Program-made: the position numbers and the translations under genes
From: Antilocapra americana
Lineage: Eukaryota; Chordata; Mammalia; Artiodactyla; Antilocapridae
Reading direction: 5' to 3'
Assembly (NCBI GenBank): GCA_007570785.1
Contig: ML662445.1
Location: 850,063-914,062, forward strand
Length of the DNA stretch: 64,000 nt
Notes under the pieces: generated by a model
What the model was told of the DNA's origin: nothing
Database searches by the model: none
What the model saw: only the letters and a program-made list of their open reading frames with translations
Shown here: positions 1 through 12,573 of the stretch, one piece after another
Layout of the letters: every line of letters starts with the position of its first letter
Position numbering within the stretch: position 1 is the stretch's first letter

Positions 1-238
1 TGACCGGGGTCCTCACACGAACCCCCCCAGTGACCGGGGTCCTCACATGAACCCCCCCAGTGACTGGGGTCCTCACATGAACCCCCCCAGTGACTGGGGT
101 CCTCATAAAAAACCCCCCAGTGACCGGGGTCCTCACACGAACCCCCCCAGTGACTGGGATCCTCACATGAACCCCCAGTGACTGGGGTCCTCACATGAAC
201 CCCCTTAGGGACCAGGGTCCTTACACAGCCCTCCTCAG
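1..238. repeat. 30-bp minisatellite in NFATC1 intron 5
   Basis: About seven tandem copies of a 30-bp unit beginning TGACCGGGGTCCTCACA and ending in a run of C then AG. Copies start at 1, 31, 61, 91, 121, 151 and 179; the sixth is 28 bp and the last one to two (about 179-238) are degenerate. The array runs off the left edge, so its true length is unknown. It lies in the intron downstream of NFATC1 exon 5. Confidence 0.9.
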
Positions 239-728
239 TAGCCAGAGGACCTGAGATGAGGGGCCTGCTCCTTCTCATGGGGAGGGACCACAGGGCAAAA
301 AGCTGGAGCCACCTGCAGCAGAGCCCACAGCCTGGGGATGGACATCTGGAGACTGAATGGGAGGGTCCAGAGGGAGTGGGGGAGGGGACCACGCGGCAGA
401 GAAGGGCTGTGAGGGCAGGGCCGCGGGGCAGAGGGGGGCCTTGAGGGGGGGGCCGGGGGGCAGAGGGGGGCCGAGGGGGCGGGGCCGGGGGGCAGAGGGG
501 GGCCGTGAGGGAGTATGGCCATCACTGATATCTGACTGATGCTCAGGTCAGAGACAAAGGAACGAGCAAGGATGCTCCCTGAGGCTGTGGGCCGGGAGCT
601 GTGAGGATGGGGTACCAACACAGCACATACCCTGGGGCGGGCGGAACGTTGTGGGCTGCGGGAAGGGAAGTGTCCGGGGGGACTGGCCCTCGGCCTGGAC
701 ACGGGGCGGCCGGGGGCGGGGCACTCAC
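239..728 (-). other. NFATC1: NFATC1 intron 5 (partial)
   Basis: Intronic sequence directly downstream of the exon 5 splice donor. No exon was found here: the next expected NFATC1 exon (human residues starting QRSAQELP) is not encoded, so it lies to the left of the window. The stretch is strongly G-rich on the plus strand and contains the 32-bp minisatellite at 419-512. Confidence 0.7.
419..512. repeat. 32-bp G-rich minisatellite
   Basis: Three copies of a 32-bp unit, recognised by GGGGCAGAGGGGGGCC; the CAGAGG landmark occurs at 429, 461 and 493, exactly 32 bp apart. Long G runs on the plus strand give quadruplex potential. The same unit in opposite orientation is found at 9579-9655. Confidence 0.85.
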
Positions 729-901
729 AGCACTCGATGGGGTTGGAGGCCACCTGCAGGGACAGCATCCGGCCGTTGGGCTGCGGGATGTGGACGCGGA
801 AGACCAGCCGCACCCGCGTGTTCTTTCTTCCGATGTCCGTCTCCCCCTTGCGCAGCTCGATGTCGGAGTTCCTCAGCTTCAGGATCCCGGCACAGTCGAT
901 G
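729..901 (-). CDS. NFATC1: NFATC1 exon 5 (Rel homology region)
   Basis: Coding exon of 173 nt, residues 521-578 of the A isoform plus one base. It opens after CACAG at 903-902 and ends TGC T|GTGAGT. The peptide runs from [20 protein letters not shown] through [20 protein letters not shown] to [11 protein letters not shown], nearly identical to human NFATC1 (recalled). This is the end of the N-terminal Rel homology subdomain, which contacts DNA and AP-1; the dimerisation (IPT) subdomain follows in exons outside the window. Phase joins correctly to exon 4: the split codon AT|C gives Ile where human has Val. Confidence 0.95.
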
Positions 902-2592
902 CTGTGAGACAAGAGTGCCTGCCTCAGTCCCCAGCCCGGCTGGGACACGAGCTCGCCTGTCGGGAAGGCCCCACGTCCACCCACCAAGTGGGGGGAGGGC
1001 GAAGGAGCAGGACAAGCCAGCCCAGCCTCACCACCTTGGTCTCCAGCTGGCAGAGCCCCACTCACCCAGGGCCCCACCGCACTGGGCGGGTATGGACACC
1101 CCAGAGCAGAGCACTGTGCCGGAGGAAGGCTCCCAGGGCGGGCTCTGAAAACCTCCTTCCCCAAGGTTCTAGGAGTGTCCCCCCTCAACTCAGGATCCTG
1201 GATTTACTAGGGCCTCATGTGATTGCCTCTAGTTTCATTTAACTTAATGATTCCATCCAACCAGCACAGCAATCCACAGGCAACTTGTCAGATGGAAACC
1301 AGCTCTTCCCTTCGTCAGAAGCTCAGAGACGAGGCTGCACGAGGCCTGCAGGTTGGGACCACAGCGCTGCCCAGAGCAGCAGGAAGCCTGGCCCGTGGTG
1401 ACTGCGCTGCCCCGGGCCCAAGGGTATTTCATGGAGTAAACGCAACCACTGCAGTCAGAGCTGCAGCTGCTGGAGGGACCAGCAGGGTCTCCCAGCCGTC
1501 AGCCCCACTCCTCATCCTTGGGAAACTTAAAATGAGTCCCCCCAAATCCCTGAAAAGCCAACAGAGAGAAGGCTTTCCTTTTGTTTACAACTTAGAAGGT
1601 TTAGGAGCTACTTACAAATGACTGATCAATACCCCACACAAGCCCACACTGTGGCTTCCCACACCCTCCCTCCCCAACCACGGCCCTGGGCTCCTTCTCC
1701 CCCGAGGATGCCCCAAACCCACCCGGCCTCAGGGCCTTCCCACTGCTGTCTCCCTGCACAGTCGGCTTTGAGGATGCCCCCACCGACACCCCCTGAGAAC
1801 CTCGTGTTAATGAACTGCTGCCTTACGTGTTTATCTATACACACAGGGTGTTGAGGCTCCATCCTGCACCCCCAGAGGCCCCCAGGAGAAGGTTGAGTCC
1901 AGAGGGACAACTCTGTTCCCTTTCTCTGCTGCATTCGAAGCTCAGGAGTGAAGGGCAAGGCACACTGTGGTCACTCAGTTAATGAGGCCACAAACAGGAA
2001 CCCCTCTTGGACCTGAGAAGATGACTCTGTAGCTTGCTAACCGAGTCACCTCTACGCCAACGAGCCAGGCCTGACCTGCACATTCTAGCTGGTCACATCA
2101 GCAGAAACCCTCAGTGAAAACACGACCCAGACGTGCCGGTCTCCGTAATGCTTCAACATTATCAGCATTTTAACCACTCCTCTGGCTTTCACAGAGCTTT
2201 CAGAAAGAAAAGGGTGCCATTGGGGGTGGGAGGGAGGTAGGTGAGAATGACTTCATGTATATGTATGGCTGAGTCCCCTTGCTGTTCACCTGAGACTATC
2301 ACAACATTGTTAATCGGCTATACCCCAATACAGAATGAAAAGTTTAATCAAAAGAAAAAGAAAGGGGGTGCCACGTTTGCACGAGGGGGCATGCACAGCT
2401 GTGAACTGAGTGGCAACACGAAAACCCTAGAGGGAAACAAGTCTGCTGTCATAAATGTTTGTAAACAGTTTCCTGAGGTGTTAAGCCAAGGGGGCCTGGA
2501 GCCCCCACACTGGAAATGCGAGGAGAGGACTTCCCCTCCCTCTGAGGGCCAGCCCCAGCCCCGGGGGCCCACCGACACACAGCCGAGCTTAC
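902..2592 (-). other. NFATC1: NFATC1 intron 4
   Basis: Intron of about 1.7 kb between exons 4 and 5, with consensus GT at 2592-2591 and AG at 903-902. Apart from an L1-like 3' end fragment at 2243-2362, no gene, RNA or clear regulatory signal was recognised. The open frames here are random GC-rich frames with no family resemblance. Confidence 0.85.
2243..2362 (+). mobile_element. L1-type LINE 3' end fragment
   Basis: The sequence has the recognisable artiodactyl L1 tail text (ATGTATGGCTGAGTCC, ACAACATTGTTAATCGGC, TATACCCCAATA) followed by an A-rich tail (AAAAGAAAAAGAAA) on the plus strand. Only the last 120 bp of an element are visible. Family assignment is from memory. Confidence 0.6.
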
Positions 2593-2795
2593 ATGGCACG
2601 CATGTTGTTTTCCGGCAGCAGCGGGATTTCCAGGACCTTGGTGTTGGAGAGGATGGCCTCGTGGCTGGTGGTGGACACAGTCTTGCCCGTGATCCGGTGC
2701 ACCTGGTAGAAGGCGTGTGGCCTCAGCAGCCGGTCGTCCGCCGTGCCAATGAAGAGCTGCAGGGTGAGCGGCTCGCTCTCCATGTAGCCATGCAG
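2593..2795 (-). CDS. NFATC1: NFATC1 exon 4 (Rel homology region)
   Basis: Coding exon of 203 nt, residues 454-520 plus two bases of codon 521. It starts after CCACAG with CTG CAT GGC TAC (LHGYMESEP) and ends GCC AT|GTAAGC. The peptide includes [40 protein letters not shown] and [16 protein letters not shown], a near match to the human Rel homology region. This part forms the core beta-sandwich of the DNA-binding subdomain. Small differences from recalled human sequence (MES for LEN, LT for LM, NN for NS) are conservative. No truncation or frameshift is seen. Confidence 0.96.
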
Positions 2796-5700
2796 CTGTG
2801 GACAGAGGAGCAGAGGCCCGTGAGCACTGCGCCCCGCCTTGCTGCCCCACCCACTACTGGTCTGGACACCTCGTGACCCAAAGTCTGGGGCCTCTGCTCT
2901 GGAGTCGGCTTTGAACACTCGGCTGCCCGTGCTGGAACACAAGCACGCACAAGTGCCATACACACCTGAACGAGTCTCCCTGCATCTCAGGGAGGCACTG
3001 AGCCCAGGATGGCAGCAGGGACCCCACGAGGGGCAGGTGGGGGGCAGAGCCGGGGTCTCTGGGCCACGGCCTCGTCCTCAGACACTCCTCTGCCCATGCG
3101 AGTGGACACAAGCATCTCATGAGGCCAAGCCCAAAGCTGGTGCACAGAGCGCAAGCCTCTCCACACGAGCCCTCCCTCAATGAGTTCAGACACACCCAGC
3201 GGGACTCGATCCGCGTTCTCCTGCTCAGTCCCATCCTAACCAGAAACAGGATGCTTCAAGTCAGACGCAACTGGCAGCCGCAGGTGCGTGGGGCCCCGGG
3301 GCCTGCCCCGCGTGCCCCAGGTCATGGCCCGTCTTCTGCCAGCTTCAGACCCTACACAGGAGGTGTGCGGGGGGTTGCACATGGCCATTTCAACTGTGTG
3401 CTGGGCACACGGTTTTGTGTGGGCACAAAACCCGTCAGCCTTGGGCTCCAGGCACATGACGGGCTGACGCTGCACCAGGAGCTGGGGGAGAGGCAGCTCC
3501 CAGGACCTTCACCAGCTGCCCCTGGATGGACCTCGGGTGGCGTCCCCGCCTCGCTCCCCCCAGCCACTGCAGTGAGAGTCCCTCTCGGAACGGCCCCGGA
3601 CCTGCCTTCCATCCTGTTTACAGCAGGCCACTCTCAAGAGGCAAACCCAAAGCAAGCGGGCAGCGCAGGACCAGCCCCCTTGCCGATCCCCCTCCTGCAG
3701 AAGCGGGGACCTGCCAGGGTCCCCACATGGGACCCCAGGAGGACAGGCTCAGGGGCACAGTGGGCAGCTCTCCCCTTTGCGGGCTGGCATCACTGCTCCT
3801 TGGGCTCATGCTGGCAGCTCAGACAACAGGCAGCTCAATGAGCCTGATGTGCGCAGTCGGGAAGGCTGTCAGTCGCCGCTTCCGTGTGGGTGAGGGCACG
3901 GCCGCCTACCCTCCGGCCGACCCTGCTGTCCAGGCGGAAACCACAGAACTGGCCCTGCAGTGGGGTTGTTCTCAGGTCCGGCTGATGCATCAGCCCCAAA
4001 GCCCCTGCTCAGATGAGCCTTTGTGGGGACCAGTCCCCGACCCGCCATCCAGGCTCCGCCTCTGCCATGTGGGAAGTTGTCCCAAGGGTCACTTAACAGC
4101 CACAGGGCAGGAGGCCAGGCTGGATGACCAAGAACTTTCAGGCAGCACTGGCTTGGGACTGGGGTGGAGGCGGACTAAGCGCAGACAGTTCTCAGACACA
4201 CAAGGCGGGTAGGCTCAGTGACCCGCAGAAACGGGACACCTCCAGGCCCAGCAGCAGCTGACCTCCATGTCCAAGACCCTGCTTGCTGTTTCTAGGGCTC
4301 ACTTTTTCCAAGCTGGGATGTCAGAATGGAAGCTGAAGGTCCAGAGACAAACGAGCCGGAACTTTGCTGGCAAGTCTGGCACCAGGCTCCGGCACTTTCT
4401 CTGCCCCGTGTCTCTCTCCTCCTGTGGAGATCCCACTGCATGCTTCCCAGGCTGGTTTCCACTTCTTTCCACGACACCCAATTAGCGGCATCCACCTCAT
4501 TCCCGCCCTCGGCTATGGCCTCCCCAGCTCTCCTCTGACCCCACACTGAGGGACGAGTCTCTCTTCAGCCCAGAGAAGTGAGCGCGTGCTGCTTCGAGCG
4601 TGGTTCAAACCAGCAGCGAACTGTCCATCAAGACGTGCTGACAAAGACTCAGCTACTGCGCTGACTTCACTTAATTAAGAGATGAAGTCACTTGTAAATT
4701 CTGAGGCCTCAGAAGAGAATCCAAACAATGACAGGCCGCTTGTGAGAGTCTCACGCACTCATCGAGCAGAGCGCAGGGGCTGTCCACCCCCACAGAGCGC
4801 CGGGGCTGCCCACCCCCCACGTGGGAGGACGAGCCGGGGCGTCAGGCCAAGCGCCGGGCCAGAGAGGGATCCCCATGGCCCCTCATCAGGGCGGGGCGCG
4901 CGCCCCGCCTCCCAGGAGACACGGCCTGCACAGCGTTACAACAGACAATACAAGATCACAGGCCACTGAGCCCAGCTCTGACCATGGCTGGATCGCAGCG
5001 CCAGTGAACGAGTTTACAGCTTCAGGTGAGTGTCTGGCAGCTGAGACTCCCAGCACCAGGGACTGGTGTCTGCGGATGTCTCTGGGGAGCGGTCTGTAGT
5101 CCCCAGTAACATTTAACAGCCCGTGTTTGTTAAATGTCACAGGCTGCAGAGTGGCTCCCAGGGCATCACTGTGCGATCTTACGGAGACGAGGAGGATGCG
5201 GGTCGGGCGTGCACACGGGTCGGGCATGCACAGACACACACGCATGCTCACAGGCTGACACGTGCACACGTGCTCTCCAGACTCTCTGGGGCCCTGGAGT
5301 TGGTTAAAGATCTTATTTCCTGGCAGTAGCAGCCGTTTCAGGCGTCAGGCTCCCTGTTTTTATTGTCTTTGTCTGTGACGTGGCCCCAGGCACCCATGGC
5401 TGTGCTCATTTTCAAAGTGGGTCTTTCCTATTAGAACAATCTTGTATTCATCCCCGTAAGGACCAGACTGCCTGATGCGCAGTGAGTAGAGGGAGTCCGC
5501 TGTGGCTGACTCAGGCCTGTGGCTGATCCCTGAGTGTCCACAGCAAGCAGACAGCTGGTGAGAGCCTAAGTTTACTGAGAGAGACCTAACGTCCACCCGC
5601 TGTCCTCCTGGCCTGCTGTGTGGACAAAGGCTGACATGGGGCCTCTCCCACCTCTGAGGCCATCGACAGAGAACCGGCTGGGGCCGCCAACTCCTGACAG

Positions 5701-6279
5701 TGGGTCCTGCTGACAAGGTTAATTCTGCAGGAGCCACAGCCCTGCCCACTAGGGCAGACACGCACTCTCCTAGGTGGACCCATGAGGGGCTCTGAGCATG
5801 GTGTGGAGTGTGTGTGGGGGGTGCTGGGAAAGAGGACCGGCCCCCCTGGTCCCCCCAGCTGCTCTCTTCCTTGCTGGGGAGCCCGAGTCCTGTCTTTTGC
5901 CAAACTAATGAGCTTCCTGAGGAACGTGTGCTGGACTCGACCAAGGTTTCCACAACAGGAACCGTGAAAATAAAATCAGAGACTGAGGTAGAAATGAATC
6001 CTGCCTCTCAGGATTACATTCTGTGACATTTAATATGAGAATATATAGGTGAGTCTTTCACCGAGACTTGCTCACGCGTGGCCACGGCATGGTCCTCGCA
6101 TCAGGAGGGGCCCCCAGGGCAGCACGTGGTCTGGCCGGGGTCACACGGTCTGACAATGACAACTTCGAACCCCACAGGACTCACTCTGGGGCCTGGCTCT
6201 GCCGGCAGGCAGTGCCTTGTGGGTACAATGCTGCCTTTTCAAAAACATGCCATTTCAGTGAAAATGGGAATATTTAAGG

Positions 6280-6900
6280 CTTAACCTGGGAGGTAAACAT
6301 CTATTATTTAAAACATGAAGTTCATTTTAAGAGAAGTTATTTAAATACTTCACATGTTCCACTGCATGGGTTTTCTGCCCCTGGCACCTTATAGTATCTG
6401 TCAAAATAATATTTATAAAATTACCTGTCATAGCAATGACCTCTCTTTGCTTCAACCTAAACTAAACTGGATGTATTATTCCATTTTCAAGGTACGAGAG
6501 CTAGTGAGTTTTCTACACACAGAGATGTTTGTTTTTAGCTGCTGTGCTCAGCTCAGCACTTACACGGCAGGATGACAGGTGAGGAATGATTGAGGCCAAA
6601 TTTACCGGACGCTGAAATCCTCACAGCACACGCACACACAGTGGCAGCAGCGTCGTCAAACGAAGGACCAGTTAATTGAGCGAAATTACTTTCGACTAAG
6701 TTTCCAGTTGGTATGATCATACACGGAGCAGGGGTCCCTGTACACAGTCAAGCAGGCAATTTAAAGGGAAATTATGCGTTTAACCCAGATGTAAAATTTG
6801 CATCTTCATGCAATACCCAAAGGAGCTCTGTAGGAAGAAAAACTCCAGTTCACAAGCTGGTTCCACTTTTTTCAACCAAAATCTTCCCAGTACTGGATTA
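6280..6900. promoter_or_regulatory. candidate noncoding regulatory block in NFATC1 intron 3
   Basis: AT-rich, low-CpG, apparently repeat-free block inside GC-rich intron. It contains a perfect POU/octamer motif ATTTGCAT at 6796-6803, followed within a few bases by ATGCAAT (C/EBP-like), plus GTTAATTGAG near 6671. Composition and motifs are seen directly; the regulatory role is inference only. Confidence 0.3.
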
Positions 6901-9578
6901 ACTTGCGAGACTGCTGTGCAAGCTTCAGCCTCCAAACCCACAAGAGGGCTTCCCCCCAGGGTGTCTTGCATCTTCCACGGCCTGGGAGGAAGGACAGGCC
7001 CCGGCGTGAGGTTAGCTCCCTGCAGACCAGACCTCGGGCGTGCAGGGCCAATGCTGTGCCCTGAGCCCTCGCTCCTCAGGACAGCCTCTCTGAACTCCCT
7101 GTAAAAATCGCACGATGGGTGAAGCAGTGGCCACTCCTCAGGGGTCCAGGTGGGCAGAGTTGTGACTCTGGCAGCCAAGCCTGGACTGTGGATCTGCCAC
7201 CAGCAACCAAGAGGCACCTATGGGCTGGCTGGGCCAGGCAAGAGGGCTGATGGAGGCGCCGAGCAGACCAAGGGCACTGCCCGCCAGGTGCCCACACGCC
7301 ACATGCTCACATGCCAGTCATCAGCCTGCTGTCGGGCCAGCCCTGGCACCGGGTGCTGTGGGGGGCTGGCTGCAACACAGCCAGCCAGGGCACGACTGCG
7401 GTCCTGCTGGGTGGGGCCCGGCCTACACAGGGCGGGGCTGGCCACCTTAGCCGACGCAGAGCAGCCGGCTGTCCCGCAGCCCAGAGCCCAGTGGCCCTCG
7501 AAGGAGAGGAGACGCAGGGCCCGGCTCAGCGAAAACCGTGCTGCCCCACCCGGAGTGTGTGGACGGGGTGCTCCCGACTCCCCGGCTGCACGTTGGGCAG
7601 GGGCAGTGCTCAGGGGCGAGCGCCTTCCCACCCAGAGCCGCCCCTCCCCAAAGACAGGACCCTGAGCACAGGACAGCACAGCAGGAGGAGGGTGGTGCCG
7701 GGAGGACCTGGTGTGGGGTCGGGCGGGCCCTGGGGTCTCGGGCATCCCTGTTACCCAGGCGCTGTTCAGTGCAAATCCCAGCCATCTTTTCTGTTTTCAC
7801 GCACTCTCATGCTGATGCCATGTGACTCCACTAGACAGCCCTCCCGCAACCTCGTGAGCGCGGGCACCTCTTTGCTTCAGGAGGAGCATGGCCATCCCCT
7901 GCTCGGCACAGACACTGACCACGTTTCAGGGGCTGAACAGGGCCCAGAGCTTCTGTGGAGCCTGCTGCATCGTGTGAACAGAGAAGGCCGCTCGACAGCA
8001 GCAGCTCCTGCGGCAGCTCCCACAGGTGTGTCTGCCGAGAGAGAGACCATCCAGGTCTGCGCACGTGGCCGGGAAGGAAGGGCCGGAGGGAAACGTCACC
8101 TGCCTGGGAGCTGCAGGAGGAGCAGAGGGCAGGCGCCCCTGCCCCGCCAAAGACTGACCCCAAGGGCAGCTCGGTGGAGTTTCGCTGAGGGGCGGCCGGG
8201 GTCAGACCTGCGTCCGAGTGGCGTCTGGGCTCCCAGGGCAGAGGGGAGTCAGGCTGCTGCAATCGGGTGGTTCTGACCCTCAGTTCCCTGCTGGGCCTGG
8301 GAGGTTTGCTGTCAAAGGGAATTTCTTCCAGTACAGTCTGTTCCTCTGGCTTTTGCGGAAACTGTGGTTTCAGGTTAAACGAACCTATCTCCAGAGTAGA
8401 AAGAGATGCCCACTTAGAACAAATCAAATAAGAAAAAAACTGAGTGAAGCTTAGGGTAAAACAAAACACACCAGGACTCCCAGATGAAGGAAGCACTGCT
8501 GTCGAGCTACGGTACTGAGACACTCCCAGGAAGCTCATCTCTTGGAATACTGATGCCTCCGTACCTGGGGTGGGGGTAGGGGGAGCGGTGGTGGAGAGGG
8601 ATGCTACATGAAATGAAAAGTGGTGATCACATGACATGCTGATTTTAATGATCTTGAAAGAAATGACTGTTTCCTGCACGTTTCCCTCCCTTGGTATCAG
8701 CTCTCACGGGCTTCAGGCGCAAACCTGAGCCCAGAAGCCGGCTGCCCTAAGGGGCATGAGGGCCACTCGGGGCATGAGGCAAGGCCGGGACCCTCCGCCC
8801 GGGCAGCCCCTCTGCCCAGCCCCGCCGCCTGGGCCTGGCCTCTCCCCTCTGCTCATCTGGCCACACAGGGCCTACACGGGTCACTCGCGGGACAAGGACA
8901 CAAGTGACACACCTGAAGTGCTGTTCAGAAACTGACAGGCCCTGCCGAGTCTCACATTTCCACGACCATTAATTATTCACTGAGGCCTGGCATCTGCGGG
9001 CTAGATGCTATCCCTTGGGCTATTTTGGTAACTGGGTGAACGGAGCATCGTCCTCTGACCCCTGGGTCAGAGGTCAGTGGTGACCCCCCAGGTCTCTCCC
9101 TAGCCCCGTGGAGTGGCCGGCACCGGGGACCTTCCTGGAAGGGCCATCTGCTCCCAGGACTGGGACAGGGCGTCAGGGAGGCAGTGCAGAGGGCAGGCAA
9201 GACGGACGCCCTGGCCTGGACGTAGGCCGAGAGGCTGGAAGGGGGGAGCACTGTGTGCGTGCATGCGTCTGACCTGCTGACAGAGGAAAAGGCAAGACTG
9301 TAAAGTTCAGGGAAAGCCAAAGCCCCTTCCTCCCTGTTCCCATCACAGCAGTGGCCGCCCAGATCCCGGGCCCTGTCGCCTGGCTGCATCGTCACACTGA
9401 ACCTGCCGGCGCAGCCCCAGGCCTCGCTGAGGCCGGCCGGTGCCCACCCAGCTCCAGCCCCTGGGAGGGGAGCCAGCACCCAAAGGGGCCGCGCCAGCGG
9501 CGGGGGACACCCCCCCGGGGGGTGCGGGGCCCTTGGAGAGTCAGGGCAGTGGGGGGTCTGAAACACTTCCCCCAGTCT

Positions 9579-9655
9579 CCCGCGGCCCCGCCCTCATGAC
9601 CCCCTCTGCCCCGCGGCCCCGCCCTCACGGTCCCCCTCTGCCCCGCTCGCCCTGT
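9579..9655. repeat. 32-bp minisatellite, second locus, inverted
   Basis: Two and a half copies of a roughly 31-32-bp unit with landmark CGCGGCCCCGCCCTCA, followed by CCCCTCTGCCCC. Read on the minus strand it is the same unit as the array at 419-512 (GGGGCAGAGGGGG, CCGTGAGGG). Confidence 0.75.
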
Positions 9656-10379
9656 TTCTGGGCACAGAGGGGCCTGCATCCTGCACACAGTTGCAGCCTC
9701 TGACTTCACAATAAGCTGGGGGACGCAGACTCAGAGTTGATGAGCTAGGTGTCCTGGGAGAGCGAGAAAGCCCCTGTCCAGCCCATATGTGTGCTGGCCT
9801 CCTCCGCGCTCCACATGACAGCAGCTCTGACTGACAGCCTGGATGTTCCAGAAAAAAAGCCTGGCTTCTCTCTGGCCCGCTGACCGCAGAACAGCCAGTG
9901 GGAGTGGCCGGTTCCCCAACGTGTGGATGGGCCTGGCCGAGGCTGCGGGGCTGTGGTGGGAGGAGCCGCTGTGTCAGAGGATGTGCTAAAATAACTTCGC
10001 GCAGAATAAAACTTTGTGGTTACCCGGCTTTCACAGCAACGGAGAGAGTTTTCTATTTTCATTTGTTTTATAATTATCTGCAAGTTCTATTTTTACCCAA
10101 TTTGTGGTCCACTAACTGAAAAAGAAAACAAACCCTAAAAGCCCCTCTTCCTACCTGCTTGCCTCAGCCCTGCACGTAGCTCCTCTTTGCCTCGAGATCA
10201 GAGGACTCGCCCTCGCGGGAGAAACACGGGGCAAGGCTGACATTTCTGTGGGGCCTGGTTTCCTCTCTGTTTCGGCTGCATGGTGCGGGAGGGGCCTCAC
10301 TGTTTAAACCCAGAACCAGCCGCCCCCATTCCGCTTGCACTGAACTCGAGTCATTTTGGGGTATTCATGCTTGGGTGGA

Positions 10380-10585
10380 GCCTCCCTGGTGTCTCAGATG
10401 GTAAAGAATCCAGCTTAAATGCAAGAGACCCGGGTTGGACCCCTGGGTCGGGAAGATCCCCTGGAGAAGGAAATGGCTACCCATTCCAGTACTCTTGCCT
10501 GGAGAATCTCCATGGACAGAGGAGCCTGGTCGGCTACAGTCCATGGGGTCACAAAGAGTTGGACACGACTGAGCGACTAACACTT
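10380..10585 (+). mobile_element. Bov-tA SINE
   Basis: Nearly full-length ruminant tRNA-derived SINE. Diagnostic strings in order: CCTCCCTGGTGTCTCAGATG, GGTAAAGAATC, GACCCCTGGGTCGGGAAGAT, CCCCTGGAGAAGGAAATGGC, CTTGCCTGGAGAATC, CCATGGGGTCACAAAGAGTT, GGACACGACTGAGCGACTAA. Its presence is the main evidence for a pecoran ruminant source. Confidence 0.95.
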
Positions 10586-12509
10586 GCATGGTTAAGATAC
10601 TTCAAACGCTGTTTCAAGTTTCAGAATTCCTCCAGAACATCTCAGTTCTCTCTCTGTCTGCAATGAGAGGGTAAGAGCATCCTGTGCCCCAGACACTTGC
10701 CCGGTGGGGATGGGAGCCTGGGGCCCTGGCTGGGGGTGTGGGGCACATCCCCAGGACCATGGCCGCCACACCAAGGCCATGGACACCCTCGCTCAGGGCC
10801 ACAGCCGTGCTCCTGGCATCTCAGCAGCGCCCAGTCCGCACGAGGCTCCCTGCCCTACAGGATAGCACCTCTGGCCAACAGAACATACAAGGGAGGGGGC
10901 ATTCTGCTGTTATTCTGCTTCATATTCATTTCTCAGTACTTAACAGCTATTTCCTCGCCTCTGTAATGTAAGGTCTTTTCCCTTCGGCGATACACTTTCT
11001 TCCAGTGGAAGCCGTAGCGTGAGGGGCCGTAAACACTGTGTTTATGCCACTGGGCTAAGTGCAGGCATCGCGGACCTGCCTCCGCCTGAGAGGACCTAAA
11101 AGGCCACGGCCTGGGCACTGATGGGGCCCCCTGCTGTGCTTCTGAGTCAAGCCGCCAACCAGGTGGGTATTGATTGGCAACTAGTGTGTGGCTGCGAACA
11201 TCGCCCAGCATCATCCCACAGACTCCAGGCCCTGATTGTTGTGTTGGTAGATGGCCACTTGTCCCTGCACCCTCCTGCCTTCACCAGCTTTGGGTTTACT
11301 TATCTCAATGGAGTGGGATATAAACAAGGAGTGCCTGCTGCCTCCCCTTCCGGCCTGCACCGTTCCCTAAACAACAGGGCTGGGAGCCCAGTCACGGTGG
11401 GGGCGTAGACGGGGCTGGGGGGCCTCGAGGCTGGCCACTCTCAGGGACAAGACGGCAAATGTGTGTCCGGCAGGACTGTCCAGGGTCACAGCACAGGGCC
11501 CGGCGGGCGGCATCACAGGTGTGACCCAACGCTGCCACCCACAGGGACAGCCCACCTGGAGCTCAGGTTTATCTCTGGGGCTGGAGGGCGGCGGCGAGGC
11601 AGGTGAGGCCTGAGCACCAGCTTGAGCACACCGACCTGCAGCCCAGCACACCGGCCCCCAGGTGTGTGCCGGGGAGCCGCGCCCAGAGCCCACCCCGCTC
11701 CCGGCCACCCCACACGCTGCCCTGGTCCTGACGCCCCCTGGCAGGTGCCGCGCCTCTGTTCCCAGCTGACGAGCAAAGAGGCGGATCCCAGCCAGCGCCC
11801 CATCATCGGACCCAGGGCCCGGCTCCGGGCCCAGTAGGGTGGGCAAGCCAGAGTACTCGCATCTTGAAGGGACGCGGCGAGGACGACCCTGCAGTCAGGA
11901 ACCACACTTTGGAAGCCACTGCCTCTAAGGGTCCCAGGTTTCAGAGAGGAAAGCACAGTCTTTAGAATCAGCCTCTGAAAACTCCAACCCGGAGCAGCGG
12001 CCATGCAGATAGACCTCGCTTGGGATGAATCTGAACATGGCCCAAGGTGACCTCGGCAGAGGCTGTACTGACGGCTGCTCTGGGACAAGGACCGTGGCCA
12101 CATCCAGGGAGCAGCCCTGGGAGGCTGGAGCAAGGGCAGGGAAGGGACGCCTGGGGGCTGGGGGACAGTTCCGAGCCGGGGGCGGGCAGAGGAGGCTCTG
12201 TTCCCGCGGGGCTGGGGGCGGGCAGAGGGCCCTCGGACTGGGTTCTGACTCTCCCCAGGATGGGAGGCCTCTGCCTGTCCTCATGAAGGGAGCGAGGTGC
12301 CCGGCACGTGGTCTGGCTGTGCAGCGCCTGCGGCAGGAATCAGGGACGAAGGGCAACACAACAGGACAAGAGACTGAGGGGGATTCTGAGCAGAAGCTTC
12401 TCCGCGGCTCAACCAGCCCGGGAGGTTCATTTTTACACACTGTTATAGAAAGATCCTAGAAGACGGAGCACTCTTATTTCAAAGCTATTTTTATTCTCTT
12501 TAAGATTTT

Positions 12510-12573
12510 CCTATGTGCTGTGGTTCATGGGGTCACAAAGAGTTGGACACGAATGAGTGACTGAACTGAACTT
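12510..12573 (+). mobile_element. Bov-tA SINE 3' fragment
   Basis: Only the distal end of the SINE is present: CATGGGGTCACAAAGAGTTG then GACACGAATGAGTGACTGAA. No 5' half is visible. Confidence 0.85.

Noticed and set aside
235..1188. 317-codon minus-strand open frame
   Set aside because: It overlaps NFATC1 exon 5 in frame but extends through both splice sites into intron; only 729-901 has family homology.
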